From: Pirellulales bacterium
Lineage (GTDB): Bacteria; Planctomycetota; Planctomycetia; Pirellulales; Thermoguttaceae
Length of the DNA: 38,400 bases
Direction: 5' to 3'
NCBI GenBank assembly: GCA_016931995.1
Contig: JAFGDS010000146.1
Coordinates: 1-38,400, forward strand
Below, one piece after another: positions 15,775-22,774 of the stretch (position 1 is its first letter; the number at the start of each line of letters is the position of its first letter). Made by a program: the position numbers and the translations under genes. Below the pieces are notes generated by a model. The model saw nothing but the letters and a program-made list of their open reading frames with translations, was not told the origin of the DNA and did no database searches.

Positions 15775-15852
15775 TTCCTTGGTTCGGGGTTCGGGGATCG
15801 GGATTCGGGGATCGGGAGGTCGGAAATCGGATTCTTCCGACCTCCCCCGTCC
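15775..15852. repeat. GGGATCGGGATTC-type word repeat
   Basis: The segment repeats GGTTCGGGG, GGATCGGGATTCGGGGATCGGGAGG and related words, then a CCTCCCCC run. It fills the 93-base gap between the lipoprotein gene and the small gene upstream. It belongs to the same class of word repeats as those at 3792 and 13841. Nothing else is seen there. Confidence 0.65.
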
Positions 15853-15860
15853 CCGTTTCG

Positions 15861-16142
15861 TCACGTTGCCTCGGGCGCGGGCGGGGCGTCCTTCGCGAGC
15901 CACGCCTGGAGGATCATGAGCACGATCTCCAGGATCTTCTGGAAATCGAAGTTGAGCTTGCCGGCCAGCGTCTGGGCGTGGGCCGTCAGTTCGGGATCGA
16001 CCGACAGGGCCGACGGCGTGTCCGGCGAGGTGGCCTCGGTCTCCCGCAGGCGGTCGTGGGCCCGCACGAGGATTGACCGGTACAGCTCCCACGTCTCGCC
16101 GCCTTCCACCGCGCAGCGCACGGTCAGGGTGTTCGCGTCCAT
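15861..16142 (-). CDS. Small phage protein with C-terminal amphipathic helix
   Basis: The 93-residue frame has an ATG with GGAGACC nearby and sits in the operon between the lipoprotein and the zinc-ribbon gene. The N-terminal half is beta-like (TLTVRCAVEGGETWELYRSILV). After an acidic linker comes FDFQKILEIVLMILQAWLA, a hydrophobic helix that could associate with the membrane. No family is recognised. Confidence 0.5.
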   Translation of the reverse strand: MDANTLTVRCAVEGGETWELYRSILVRAHDRLRETEATSPDTPSALSVDPELTAHAQTLAGKLNFDFQKILEIVLMILQAWLAKDAPPAPEAT

Positions 16143-16283
16143 CGCAAAAGGTCTCCTTGGTTCGAGGCAAAACAGGTTCCTTCGCGGTCACGGCGCTCGA
16201 TGCCGCCGCCAGCCGCGCGTCAACCGGGAGCCTACCGCGACGACCGGACCTTTGGCGAGGCGTTTTGGCCAGCCGGGCCAAGA

Positions 16284-16305
16284 AAGGTGCTAGATGTAGC
16301 ACCTT
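16284..16305 (-). terminator. Hairpin overlapping the zinc-ribbon gene stop codon
   Basis: A perfect 9-bp stem, AAGGTGCTA with TAGCACCTT, encloses a 4-base loop. On the minus strand it is followed by TCTT, a weak U-tract. Its stem includes the stop codon of the 16304-16492 gene. It could be a weak terminator or a 3' stabiliser before the late genes. Confidence 0.4.
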
Positions 16306-16492
16306 ACTGTTCGCAGGTGGTGAATGTGGCACGGCAGGCGGAGCATCGGCGGACCCGCCAGATGCCCAACTCGTCGCGCCGCGTCCGCGTCACGGCCAAC
16401 CCCTCCCGGGCGCCGCACTCGGGGCACTGGACGCCGCGGCGGATCCCCTTGGGCCGGGGCAGCTCGACGCGATTGGATTCAGGCGATTCCAT
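16304..16492 (-). CDS. Stand-alone NrdR-type / Com-like zinc ribbon protein
   Basis: The 62-residue product ends in CPECG-x(n)-LAVTRTRRDELGIWRVRRCSACRATFTT. Its cysteine spacing and the VRRCSACRATFTT finish closely resemble the N-terminal zinc ribbon of NrdR, here without the ATP-cone domain. The small size and phage context also fit Com-type zinc-finger regulators, which in Mu activate translation of a methylase gene. Here it is separated from the Dam-like gene by one gene, so a regulatory link is possible but not shown. Confidence 0.65.
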   Translation of the reverse strand: MESPESNRVELPRPKGIRRGVQCPECGAREGLAVTRTRRDELGIWRVRRCSACRATFTTCEQ

Positions 16493-16516
16493 GACAACCT
16501 CCGTGTCGTTGGCGGC

Positions 16517-17002
16517 TCACTCCGCCGTCAACAAAAGCGGCTGGGCCTTGCCGGGTAGTGCGGCGTAGGACCTCGCCAACGCCGGCCGGATCACCTCGCC
16601 CACGGTCTTGCCGGTGGCCGGATCGACGATGTGGGCCAGGAACTCGTCCTCGAACGTCGTGATGTCGGCCTCGACCGCTTCGAGCTTCGCCTTGATCGCC
16701 AGCGCCAGCGCCCGCCACCGTTGCCGGCAGGTTTGCTCCCAGGCGGCCCGGGCCTGATCGGCGGTCCGCCTGCGCCGCCCGGTGGGCGACGTGCTGAATT
16801 CCCTGGCGCTGGGACTGGGCAGCGGCAGGACAAACCGGACCAGCCGGTCGTGGCAGCGGAACGTCACGACGGCCATGGAATGATCGGCCCCTTCATTCCA
16901 TCCGTAGCCGAACTGCGTCGCCCCGTACCGCTGTACGATCCGCTCGATCTCCGCGCGGGAGCGGTCCGCGCTGACGGTGGTGGCCTCGGCGTATCGAGTC
17001 AT
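16517..17002 (-). CDS. Conserved-looking phage protein of unknown function
   Basis: I placed the start at the ATG 17002, with AAAGGAACTCC in front (the same leader as the MT-A70 gene). The 161 residues include ERIVQRYGATQFGYGWNEGADHSMAVVTFRCHDRLVRFVLPLPS, which reads as a compact alpha/beta domain, then a basic RRRR turn, and a long helix RQRWRALALAIKAKLEAVEADITTFEDEFLAHI. Proteins with this opening occur in several phages as unnamed early genes, to my recollection. No catalytic motif is visible. Confidence 0.55.
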   Translation of the reverse strand: MTRYAEATTVSADRSRAEIERIVQRYGATQFGYGWNEGADHSMAVVTFRCHDRLVRFVLPLPSPSAREFSTSPTGRRRRTADQARAAWEQTCRQRWRALALAIKAKLEAVEADITTFEDEFLAHIVDPATGKTVGEVIRPALARSYAALPGKAQPLLLTAE

Positions 17003-17031
17003 ATGGAGTTCCTTTCGCGTGCATTCGCGGT

Positions 17032-17901
17032 TCAAAACAGCGTCTTGTCTTTCGCCTCGCAACTCCGGCTGTTGACGAGCAAGACTTCCGGGGCTTCCGC
17101 ATTGCTCTGCTTGCGGCCGGTAAAAGGACGCCACCGCCATCGCGTCTCCGGGTACAACTCCCGAACGAGCGGATGGTCGTAGAACCGACAGACGATCCGG
17201 ACTTTCTGGAAGGCTCCGAGCGCTTTGGCAAGCCCGCGGTGATCCTCCTCGGTGAACTTGTGCTTGTACGGGAGCCCGGTCTCGGGGAAAGGCGGGTCGC
17301 AGTAGAGGCCGTGGCCGTCGAGGTCCTGCACCTTGGCAAGGAACTCGAACACGTCAATGGTCGCGAAGTTGCACCGCCGCAGGATTCGATGCCACGCGCG
17401 AAGCGACCCGACGGCCGATCGGTACCGCGTGTTGGAGTCGCCCCCGTTTGCGTTCCAGCGGATCGGCAAGGCGCCCTTGAACTCGTCAACGGTACCCGCC
17501 TTGCCGCTACGGCCCATCCACGACACGATGAAGTAGTTCAAGGCCCACCGCTCGGACAGCTCGGCGTCGGCCGTCTCGAACGTCCAACCACCGCGCTCCA
17601 TTTCCTCGCAATGCGTCTGAGCGAGCGCAAGAACGTCGGGATGAAACGGCATCCGCGACAGGTGCGCAGACAGCCGGCGTCGGCACTTCGTCGTCGCCAC
17701 AACCGCCGCCAAGTTCATCACGTGTCGATGCACGTCTCCTACCACGATCGTGGGCGCGTCAATGTAGGCCAGTTCCGGCATTCCCCCGGCGAACGGCACG
17801 CCCACCCAGCGACATCCGGCGAGCAACTTGCCGACTTCTGGGGCGAGCATCCTGGCACAGCCGAACCACGGGGCGAGGGCTTTGATTGCGGGTTGGGTCA
17901 T
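17032..17901 (-). CDS. D12-class adenine-N6 DNA methyltransferase (Dam-like)
   Basis: The 289-residue protein carries SAM motif I as FAGGMPE (37-43) and the catalytic motif IV as DPPF (202-205) in LYCDPPFPETG. The order, motif I before motif IV with an intervening target recognition region, is that of the Dam/D12 class. There is no obvious restriction partner, so it probably protects phage DNA from host restriction or regulates transcription. It is one of two predicted adenine methylases within 1.8 kb. The stop codon is 29 bases ahead of the next gene. Confidence 0.85.
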   Translation of the reverse strand: MTQPAIKALAPWFGCARMLAPEVGKLLAGCRWVGVPFAGGMPELAYIDAPTIVVGDVHRHVMNLAAVVATTKCRRRLSAHLSRMPFHPDVLALAQTHCEEMERGGWTFETADAELSERWALNYFIVSWMGRSGKAGTVDEFKGALPIRWNANGGDSNTRYRSAVGSLRAWHRILRRCNFATIDVFEFLAKVQDLDGHGLYCDPPFPETGLPYKHKFTEEDHRGLAKALGAFQKVRIVCRFYDHPLVRELYPETRWRWRPFTGRKQSNAEAPEVLLVNSRSCEAKDKTLF

Positions 17902-17905
17902 GTCG

Positions 17906-18250
17906 CTAGACCTCCATCCTCGACACTGCCGGGCTCGCCAGGTACCTCCGCACGTCCTCGATAAACCGTCGCATCAGTTCACTCGGCGGGTCTGCAAGCC
18001 GTTGGAGATATCTCAGTTCCACGTCTCCAACGCGATTGGTCGCGTTGGCCCCGAAGGGAATGGCCATGTCCTCGAACATTCTTGCCTCTCGATCCGTCAT
18101 GGGGATCAGCTTCGGCTGTTCCTGGAGAACTGGAACGCCGTTGTGCAACTCGTTCACCCGCTCGACGAAGGCGCCCTTGTCGTCGGCCGCGGCGTAGCAC
18201 TCCTCCGCCCAACGGCGCGATTCGATCCGAGTTATCAGGCTGTTGTTCAC
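17906..18250 (-). CDS. Hypothetical phage protein between two methylase genes
   Basis: A GTG start at 18250 overlaps the MT-A70 stop codon as GTGA, so translation is coupled. The 114-residue product is charged and helical, with RRWAEECYAAADDKGAFVERVNELHNG, a middle EARMFEDMAIPFG, and ELRYLQRLADPPSELMRRFIEDVRRYLA. I recognise no domain. It ends four bases before the Dam-like gene, so all three are one unit. Confidence 0.55.
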   Translation of the reverse strand: MNNSLITRIESRRWAEECYAAADDKGAFVERVNELHNGVPVLQEQPKLIPMTDREARMFEDMAIPFGANATNRVGDVELRYLQRLADPPSELMRRFIEDVRRYLASPAVSRMEV

Positions 18251-18825
18251 CCCACCACTCCCGCCGCGCTAACCTCCTCGCCCCAGGCCGTCCACCCAGC
18301 CCGCTCGCCCCGTGCGAACAGTTCCAGGTACGGCCCGGGGCTACATGCTTCGATCAGGTCATAGATTTCCTCGGGCTTGCGGGAGTGCTCCCGCTTGCGC
18401 GTGGCAATCACGTTCACCTGCGTGCGTCCAGGCTTGAGCGTTCGCAGGTTGCCGCGAACGCCGAACAGGAGCAACTCCGTCACGTTGCGGAAGTAGAACC
18501 CGCAGCCGCGGCCGTCGGGGCCGCCGTCCTTGCGGACCTTGTGCCAGACGATGTTGGTCTTGTAGACGAAGCCCCACGCCTCCATGACCGCCAAGCCCCA
18601 GGGCAGGATGGCGTTTGGGACCCAGAGGTACAGGTGGCTCGGCCAATCCGCGTGGGCCGCAACGGGCATGGCTCGAATTTCTCCCACCGTCATCGTCCCG
18701 TACCGCCGCAACCGCCGATGCTCGGGGGCGACCTTGCCCGTGCGGTTGGTGAATCGCCACGGTGGATCGGCCAGGATCGTCCCGAACGTGCCGCGGAGGT
18801 TGGGTATACCATTCAGCCGTCGCAT
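18247..18825 (-). CDS. MT-A70-family adenine methyltransferase
   Basis: The start ATG 18825 has AAAGGAACTCC upstream; longer readings lie in the upstream Cys-rich gene. The 192-residue protein opens with the diagnostic FGTILADPPWRF (DPPW at 20-23). It continues with HLYLWVPNAILPWGLAVMEAWGFVYKTNIVWHKV, TELLLFGVRGN and HSRKPEEIYDLIEACSPGPYLELFARGERAGW, which are hallmark MT-A70 segments. Family members methylate adenine N6 in RNA or DNA; phage versions modify DNA and resist restriction. The target here is unknown. Confidence 0.9.
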   Translation of the reverse strand: MRRLNGIPNLRGTFGTILADPPWRFTNRTGKVAPEHRRLRRYGTMTVGEIRAMPVAAHADWPSHLYLWVPNAILPWGLAVMEAWGFVYKTNIVWHKVRKDGGPDGRGCGFYFRNVTELLLFGVRGNLRTLKPGRTQVNVIATRKREHSRKPEEIYDLIEACSPGPYLELFARGERAGWTAWGEEVSAAGVVG

Positions 18826-19286
18826 GGAGTTCCTTTCGTGTCCGTCGTGACGGGTTCTTTCGCCTGCGATTCGTTGACCACTGCGGCGAGCCTCTCCAAC
18901 CGGCGGCGGTCGGCCGCACGAACGGGCCGGAGTCGTCCGTTGCACGCATCGCAGACCACTCCCGTCGGCGTCAACGTCCTCGGGCGCCGGCAGTCCGGGC
19001 AGAGCAGGATCTCCAGGTCGCGGGCCAGCCGTGCCGGATCGGGCTTGGGCCGGGCGGGCTTTCGGGGCGGGGCAAGGGTGGCTTCGTGCCCGGGGTGTTC
19101 TTCGTTCCATCGGTCGAGCCACTGCTGGGCAAAGACGGCGGTCCTCTCGGCCGCCTCGACCAGTCCGGCGCCGTGGTTCGCGCCACCACAGATGCAATGG
19201 CAGTGCGTCCCGATCGCGTTGTAACACCGGGCGTCGCAACGTCCCACGCAACCCTTCGAGTTGTAGACCGCGATCAGCGTCGCCAT
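18813..19286 (-). CDS. Cys-rich zinc-binding protein
   Basis: The 157-residue protein has an N-terminal cluster CVGRCDARCYNAIGTHCHCICGG (six cysteines plus a histidine within about 22 residues) and a C-terminal zinc ribbon CPDCRRPRTLTPTGVVCDAC. A helical part with RTAVFAQQWLDRWNEEH and a basic PRKPARPKPDP linker lies between. Phages carry related small proteins with CVGRCDARCYNA-like openings in early operons. A nucleic-acid-binding role is likely. Its end overlaps the MT-A70 start by 13 bases. Confidence 0.6.
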   Translation of the reverse strand: MATLIAVYNSKGCVGRCDARCYNAIGTHCHCICGGANHGAGLVEAAERTAVFAQQWLDRWNEEHPGHEATLAPPRKPARPKPDPARLARDLEILLCPDCRRPRTLTPTGVVCDACNGRLRPVRAADRRRLERLAAVVNESQAKEPVTTDTKGTPCDG

Positions 19287-19377
19287 GGGTCAATCTCCTG
19301 CAGGATGATCCTCAATGGGAGCCGACCCGCCCGGGCCCGGGAAGGGAAGGCGACGGGCGAGCCGGACTCGCGTTGCG

Positions 19378-20100
19378 TCAAGCGACCACCTCGTACTCCG
19401 AAGGCACCAGGTGGTACAACTCGGCGGCGTCGTTGGGCCGGATGCCAACCATCCAGAGCCGCGTCCCCTCTTCAAGTTCGGCCGTCTCCACCACGTCGAA
19501 CTCATCGCCAGCCTTGCCGACGTTCTCGCGATCCTCGCGCAGGCGCACGCGCCTGGGCTGGCCCAGCGTCGCGGGCGAGACGCAGAACTCCGGATGCTTC
19601 GCCCAGAACTCCGCCCAGGCCGTCTCGACCTTCCCGTTGGCGGCTTCGCCGACGCCCTTCACCTTCTGGTACCACGTTATGCCGACCTCCTGGAAGTCGG
19701 CGAGTTTGCCGAGCGTGTCCAGCGGCGGGTCCGCCTCGACGAGCTTCGCCGTCAGGCCCTCGGGCAAGCCCAGCTCGCCGATGGACAGCGCGCGCCAGGC
19801 GTCGGGGGCGGCTTTCTTGTCGGCGAACAGCGGCCTTTTCGCGTCGTTGTTCCATCCCTCGATGAACTCGTTCAGTTCCTCGTTGGCGTCGTCCAGGGCC
19901 TTCTTGGATTCCTTCGCGCAGTTTTTCGCCGCGTCGAAGTCCAGCTTCTTCCCGGCGTACTCGGCGCGCAGCTTGCGAATCCGCAGGCACCTGTTCTGGA
20001 CTTCGGTTTGGAATTCAATCGCGTCGGCCGCGTCGTCGGCGCGCTTGCGAAGGGTCTCGGCTTCCTCGGGGGTCAGGGTGTCGGCTTCCGTTGTGGACAT
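19378..20100 (-). CDS. Coiled-coil phage protein
   Basis: The 240-residue protein starts with an ATG that has AAGGAGG nearby. Residues 10-85 are a charged coiled coil with acidic heptads (EAETLRKRADDAADAIEF ... DDANEELNEFIEGWNN), followed by a beta-rich part containing PRRVRLREDRENVGKAGDEFDVVETAE and EGTRLWMVGIRPND. No family is recognised; it may be a DNA metabolism accessory or a scaffold-like protein. It precedes the Cys-rich and MT-A70 genes by 91 bases, a short gap with no other feature. Confidence 0.5.
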   Translation of the reverse strand: MSTTEADTLTPEEAETLRKRADDAADAIEFQTEVQNRCLRIRKLRAEYAGKKLDFDAAKNCAKESKKALDDANEELNEFIEGWNNDAKRPLFADKKAAPDAWRALSIGELGLPEGLTAKLVEADPPLDTLGKLADFQEVGITWYQKVKGVGEAANGKVETAWAEFWAKHPEFCVSPATLGQPRRVRLREDRENVGKAGDEFDVVETAELEEGTRLWMVGIRPNDAAELYHLVPSEYEVVA

Positions 20101-20140
20101 TGCGGTCCTCCTTGGGTATGGAATGGGTTAAGGTTCTTTG

Positions 20141-20653
20141 CTACAAAACAAACTCCAGCTCGCGCTGCAGGTCTGCGACCCCCACGAGCCGCGGCACGAC
20201 CTCCAGCGTCACCTCCGTCCGGGCCTTCGTCGCATCCATCGCCTCCAGTTTCGCCGAGCCGCCGACGGCCACCGCCGCGTCGTCGTCCCATGCGGCGCCT
20301 TTGAGCGCGTCCATGACGGCCTTTTCGATGTTGTCTCGGTCGGGGACCGTCACCTTGAGGAAGACCAGGTTGTGCTGGCTCTTGCGGTACCGGCTCTCCG
20401 GCACGGGGAACACGGCCAAGACGCGAATCAGGACGGCCTCTCGCCGCGTGTCGATGGTGAGCTTCCGCCGCGCGGCGCGCAGGTACGCCGTGCGGATCCG
20501 CTTGCGATACGCGAAGACCGGATGATTGGGATCTTGGGTTCGCACGACGAATGGCCGCCCTCCGTCCTTCGGCACCACGGGCCGAAACGCCATGCGCGGC
20601 TGCGCGACCGGCTCGCCGGGGACGGTGAACGTGACGCGCGTGAGCGGTTCCAT
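20141..20653 (-). CDS. rusA: RusA-family Holliday junction resolvase
   Basis: The ATG at 20653 has AGGAG upstream. The 170-residue protein has the RusA signature: VPDRDNIEKAVMDALKGAAWDDDAAV, holding the catalytic aspartates, with a conserved Lys afterwards (SAKLE). The N-terminal FTVPGEPVAQPRMAFRP fits the first strand of the family. RusA cuts four-way junctions made during phage recombination and replication. It lies directly behind the DnaC-like helicase loader in the replication block. Confidence 0.88.
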   Translation of the reverse strand: MEPLTRVTFTVPGEPVAQPRMAFRPVVPKDGGRPFVVRTQDPNHPVFAYRKRIRTAYLRAARRKLTIDTRREAVLIRVLAVFPVPESRYRKSQHNLVFLKVTVPDRDNIEKAVMDALKGAAWDDDAAVAVGGSAKLEAMDATKARTEVTLEVVPRLVGVADLQRELEFVL

Positions 20654-20664
20654 CCGGGTGGCTC

Positions 20665-21381
20665 CTAGGGGGCTGGCTGGGCCTTGCGGTAGCTCGGCCA
20701 GTCGCAGTGAAACGTGAGGGCCCCGTGCCGGAGCCGGTCCACGATCGCTGCGCCGAGCCGCTCGTCGGCTTCCTTGCCCGACGCCACGTTGACGCTGATC
20801 CAGGTCGGCTTGCAGTTGCTGTACCGGCGGTCGATCACCTCGAAGAGCGTGCTCGACTGGTAGGCCGTCAGCGCCTGACCAGGCGGCACGGGATCGCTCA
20901 GGTACAACACGGCCGCCTCGGCCAGGTCCCGAATCAGGCCGCCGCCCGAGTCGTTCGCCTCGATGCACTCACGGAACTCGCGATGCAGGCTCGCCCCGCC
21001 GCGCCAGACCACGGCGATGTTGTGCGTCTTGATCGCCACACGGCACATAGCCACCAGCAGGTGATCCTTGCCCGTTCCGCTCGGTCCGAAAAGGATCAGC
21101 CCGTCGCCCTGGGTGACGCGCTGACGAAGCTCCTCCGCGTACCGGCGCAGCGCGGCGAGGTGCTCGCGCTGCAGCTCACAGTTGACCTCAAAATTCGCCA
21201 GCCGGCACTCGGTGTACCGGACGCCGCGCCGGGCGATGAATCGGTCCCACGCAGCCTTGCGCTGCTTCTCGGCCTCCTCGCGGATCCTCGCGGTCCGCTC
21301 GGCGGTGATCGCTTTGTCGGCGCCCACGGGCCGGTCGAGGCCGACGGCCGTGTGGAGCGTGCTGGTCGAGAGTCGGGTCAT
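20665..21381 (-). CDS. DnaC-like helicase loader (AAA+ ATPase)
   Basis: The 238-residue AAA+ protein has Walker A GPSGTGKDHL in the middle, then LYLSDPVPPGQ as Walker B region, STLFEVIDRRYSNCKPTWISVNVAS (sensor 1), and DRL near the end. The residue after the P-loop lysine is Asp rather than Thr/Ser; E. coli DnaC also departs there (GTGKNHL), so this fits the loader family rather than a defect. DnaC-type loaders place the replicative helicase on single-stranded origin DNA. It follows the initiator gene with four bases between. Confidence 0.85.
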   Translation of the reverse strand: MTRLSTSTLHTAVGLDRPVGADKAITAERTARIREEAEKQRKAAWDRFIARRGVRYTECRLANFEVNCELQREHLAALRRYAEELRQRVTQGDGLILFGPSGTGKDHLLVAMCRVAIKTHNIAVVWRGGASLHREFRECIEANDSGGGLIRDLAEAAVLYLSDPVPPGQALTAYQSSTLFEVIDRRYSNCKPTWISVNVASGKEADERLGAAIVDRLRHGALTFHCDWPSYRKAQPAP

Positions 21382-21385
21382 TGGC

Positions 21386-22378
21386 TTAGAAGGTTCCTGG
21401 CTGGTCGCGAATATCCGCGGGGTGACGCTGACCGGGGCCGCAACGGGCCACGGCGGGCGGCGATCGGCTGGCCGCCTTCGTGAAGTCGTACTTGCCCTCC
21501 AGAATGCGGGTGACGCTGTCCGGCCGGAGGAACCAGTCCAGGTCCGGCTTCCACGAGTCGTCGCCCACCGTGCAGGGCAGGGGGAACTTCGCGAGGGCCT
21601 TGGGGTAGTCCTCGCGCCACTGGCGGGACTTCAGGCGGGCCCGGAAGGCCCGGCGCCGTGCCTCGGTCAGCCGGTCGCCCTGGCTCTTTCGCACACCCGG
21701 CAGGGCGTTCCACTGGCGGACGAAGTCCAGCTCGAGCGCGCTCGAGGCGTCGGTCTCCGCCGCCCCATCGGGCTCGTCCGGCGGCCCCGCCGTCGAAGCG
21801 GCGCGAGCCGACTTCGACAGAGACTCCGTAGGAGTCTCTTCTAGATACTCCGTAGGAGTATCTAGATCTGATACTGATACTGATACTGGGGAGGCGCCGC
21901 GTCTGCGTTCCGTCTGCGCCGTGTCCGCACTCTGTCCGCACTCTGTCCGCGTTGTGTCCGCACTCTGTCCGCGTTGCGTCCGCAGTCGGTCCGGGTCTTG
22001 TCCGCCATCCGTCCGCTTCCCCTGCTCGTCTTCGGCGCGTTTGTTGGCCTTTCTGGTGGCCTCCCGTATCCTCCGTTTTGCGGAGACTCCGAATCGCTCT
22101 TCAAAGTCAGGGATGCGCGCGCCGTCCTCGGAGAAGGACACCCAGCCGACCGCTTCGACCGCCCGCCAGAAATCGCCATCCCCGCCACACCGCGCGGCCA
22201 GCCCCGTCGGTCCCACGTGTGGCAAAAATCCGTCCGTCGTCTGACGGTCAAACAGGCGCCAGAGGAACATGAGCCGGCCCATGATCGTATCCACGGGAAG
22301 GCCCGTCCGTTCGCAGATGCCGAGGACCTCCGCCTTCTCCGGAAGATCGTGGTCGATCTGAAGGTAATCGCCTGCCAT
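21386..22378 (-). CDS. Phage replication initiator-like protein with internal origin
   Basis: I chose the ATG at 22378, which has GGAGG five bases in front, over the GTG at 22384. The 330-residue protein begins GDYLQIDHDLPEKAEVLGICERTGL, a winged-helix-like opening used by phage O-type replication proteins, with ARIPDFEERFGVSAKRRIREATRKANKRAED after it. The middle is translated from a DNA repeat array (RTQRGQSADT, then GQSADTAQTERR) and from palindromes, and it is presumably a flexible linker. The C-terminal part reads DFVRQWNALPGVRKSQGDRLTEARRRAFRARLKS and KPDLDWFLRPDSVTRILEGKYD, typical of replication proteins. It likely binds its own origin and recruits the helicase via the DnaC-like loader. 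Confidence 0.8.
   Translation of the reverse strand: MAGDYLQIDHDLPEKAEVLGICERTGLPVDTIMGRLMFLWRLFDRQTTDGFLPHVGPTGLAARCGGDGDFWRAVEAVGWVSFSEDGARIPDFEERFGVSAKRRIREATRKANKRAEDEQGKRTDGGQDPDRLRTQRGQSADTTRTECGQSADTAQTERRRGASPVSVSVSDLDTPTEYLEETPTESLSKSARAASTAGPPDEPDGAAETDASSALELDFVRQWNALPGVRKSQGDRLTEARRRAFRARLKSRQWREDYPKALAKFPLPCTVGDDSWKPDLDWFLRPDSVTRILEGKYDFTKAASRSPPAVARCGPGQRHPADIRDQPGTF
21819..22016. other. Predicted phage replication origin with iterons
   Basis: Inside the initiator gene ten tandem 11-bp units run from 21901 to 22010, each beginning GTCCGC or GTCTGC (e.g. GTCCGCACTCT), followed by the first six bases of an eleventh; one unit begins GTCCGG. Two further elements precede them: a perfect 21-bp palindrome (21819-21839; 9-bp arms) and a perfect 27-bp palindrome (21840-21866; 12-bp arms), which share the core ACTCCGTAGGAGT. 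Between the second palindrome and the iterons is GATACT three times in tandem (21870-21887). Lambda-type origins also lie inside the initiator gene and combine iterons with a melting region; the analogy is inference. Confidence 0.75.
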
Positions 22379-22414
22379 AGCCACCTCCGTGTGTTGTGTG
22401 ATCCCTTGGTATGT

Positions 22415-22774
22415 TCAGTTCCGCGCCGCCCGGACGCGGCACAGCGTGCGCCTCACTCTGTCCCGCAGCACGGGATGGTTCCGCGCCAATTCCATCGCCT
22501 CCAGGAAGGGCTCGCCCGAACGGCGCAGTCCCAGCAGGACTTCGTCCAGCCAGGGGTCTCCCGTGGGCAAGTCGATGAAAGTGGCCAGCGCCGAGGCCGC
22601 GCCGTGGAGCCACACGCTCCGCCGCTCGAGGTCGGCCACCACTTTGCCCGCCAGGTCGCCGGGAAGGATGGCCTGGCCCGCCTTGACGGCGTCTCGCGCC
22701 TTGTCGGCGTCCGAGCCCACCTGGCACGCCAGCAGCAACCGCTCGATGAGTTCCTCTTGGCTCTGGATGCTCAC
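22415..22774 (-). CDS. Hypothetical helical protein before the initiator gene
   Basis: The GTG start abuts the stop of the SMC-like gene, which supports a real gene. The 119 residues are mostly helical with LIERLLLACQ and DAVKAGQAILPGDLAGKVVADLERR, and ending RDRVRRTLCRVRAARN. No motif is recognised. The strong similarity in length and location to small replication accessory proteins is only contextual. Confidence 0.5.
   Translation of the reverse strand: MSIQSQEELIERLLLACQVGSDADKARDAVKAGQAILPGDLAGKVVADLERRSVWLHGAASALATFIDLPTGDPWLDEVLLGLRRSGEPFLEAMELARNHPVLRDRVRRTLCRVRAARN

Noticed and set aside
20665-21381. Defective Walker A (GTGKD) in the helicase loader
   Set aside because: DnaC itself has Asn at that position, so a non-Thr residue is within the family range.
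21901-22016. CRISPR-like array
   Set aside because: The units are 11 bp in direct tandem without spacers and lie within a coding gene. Iterons explain them better.
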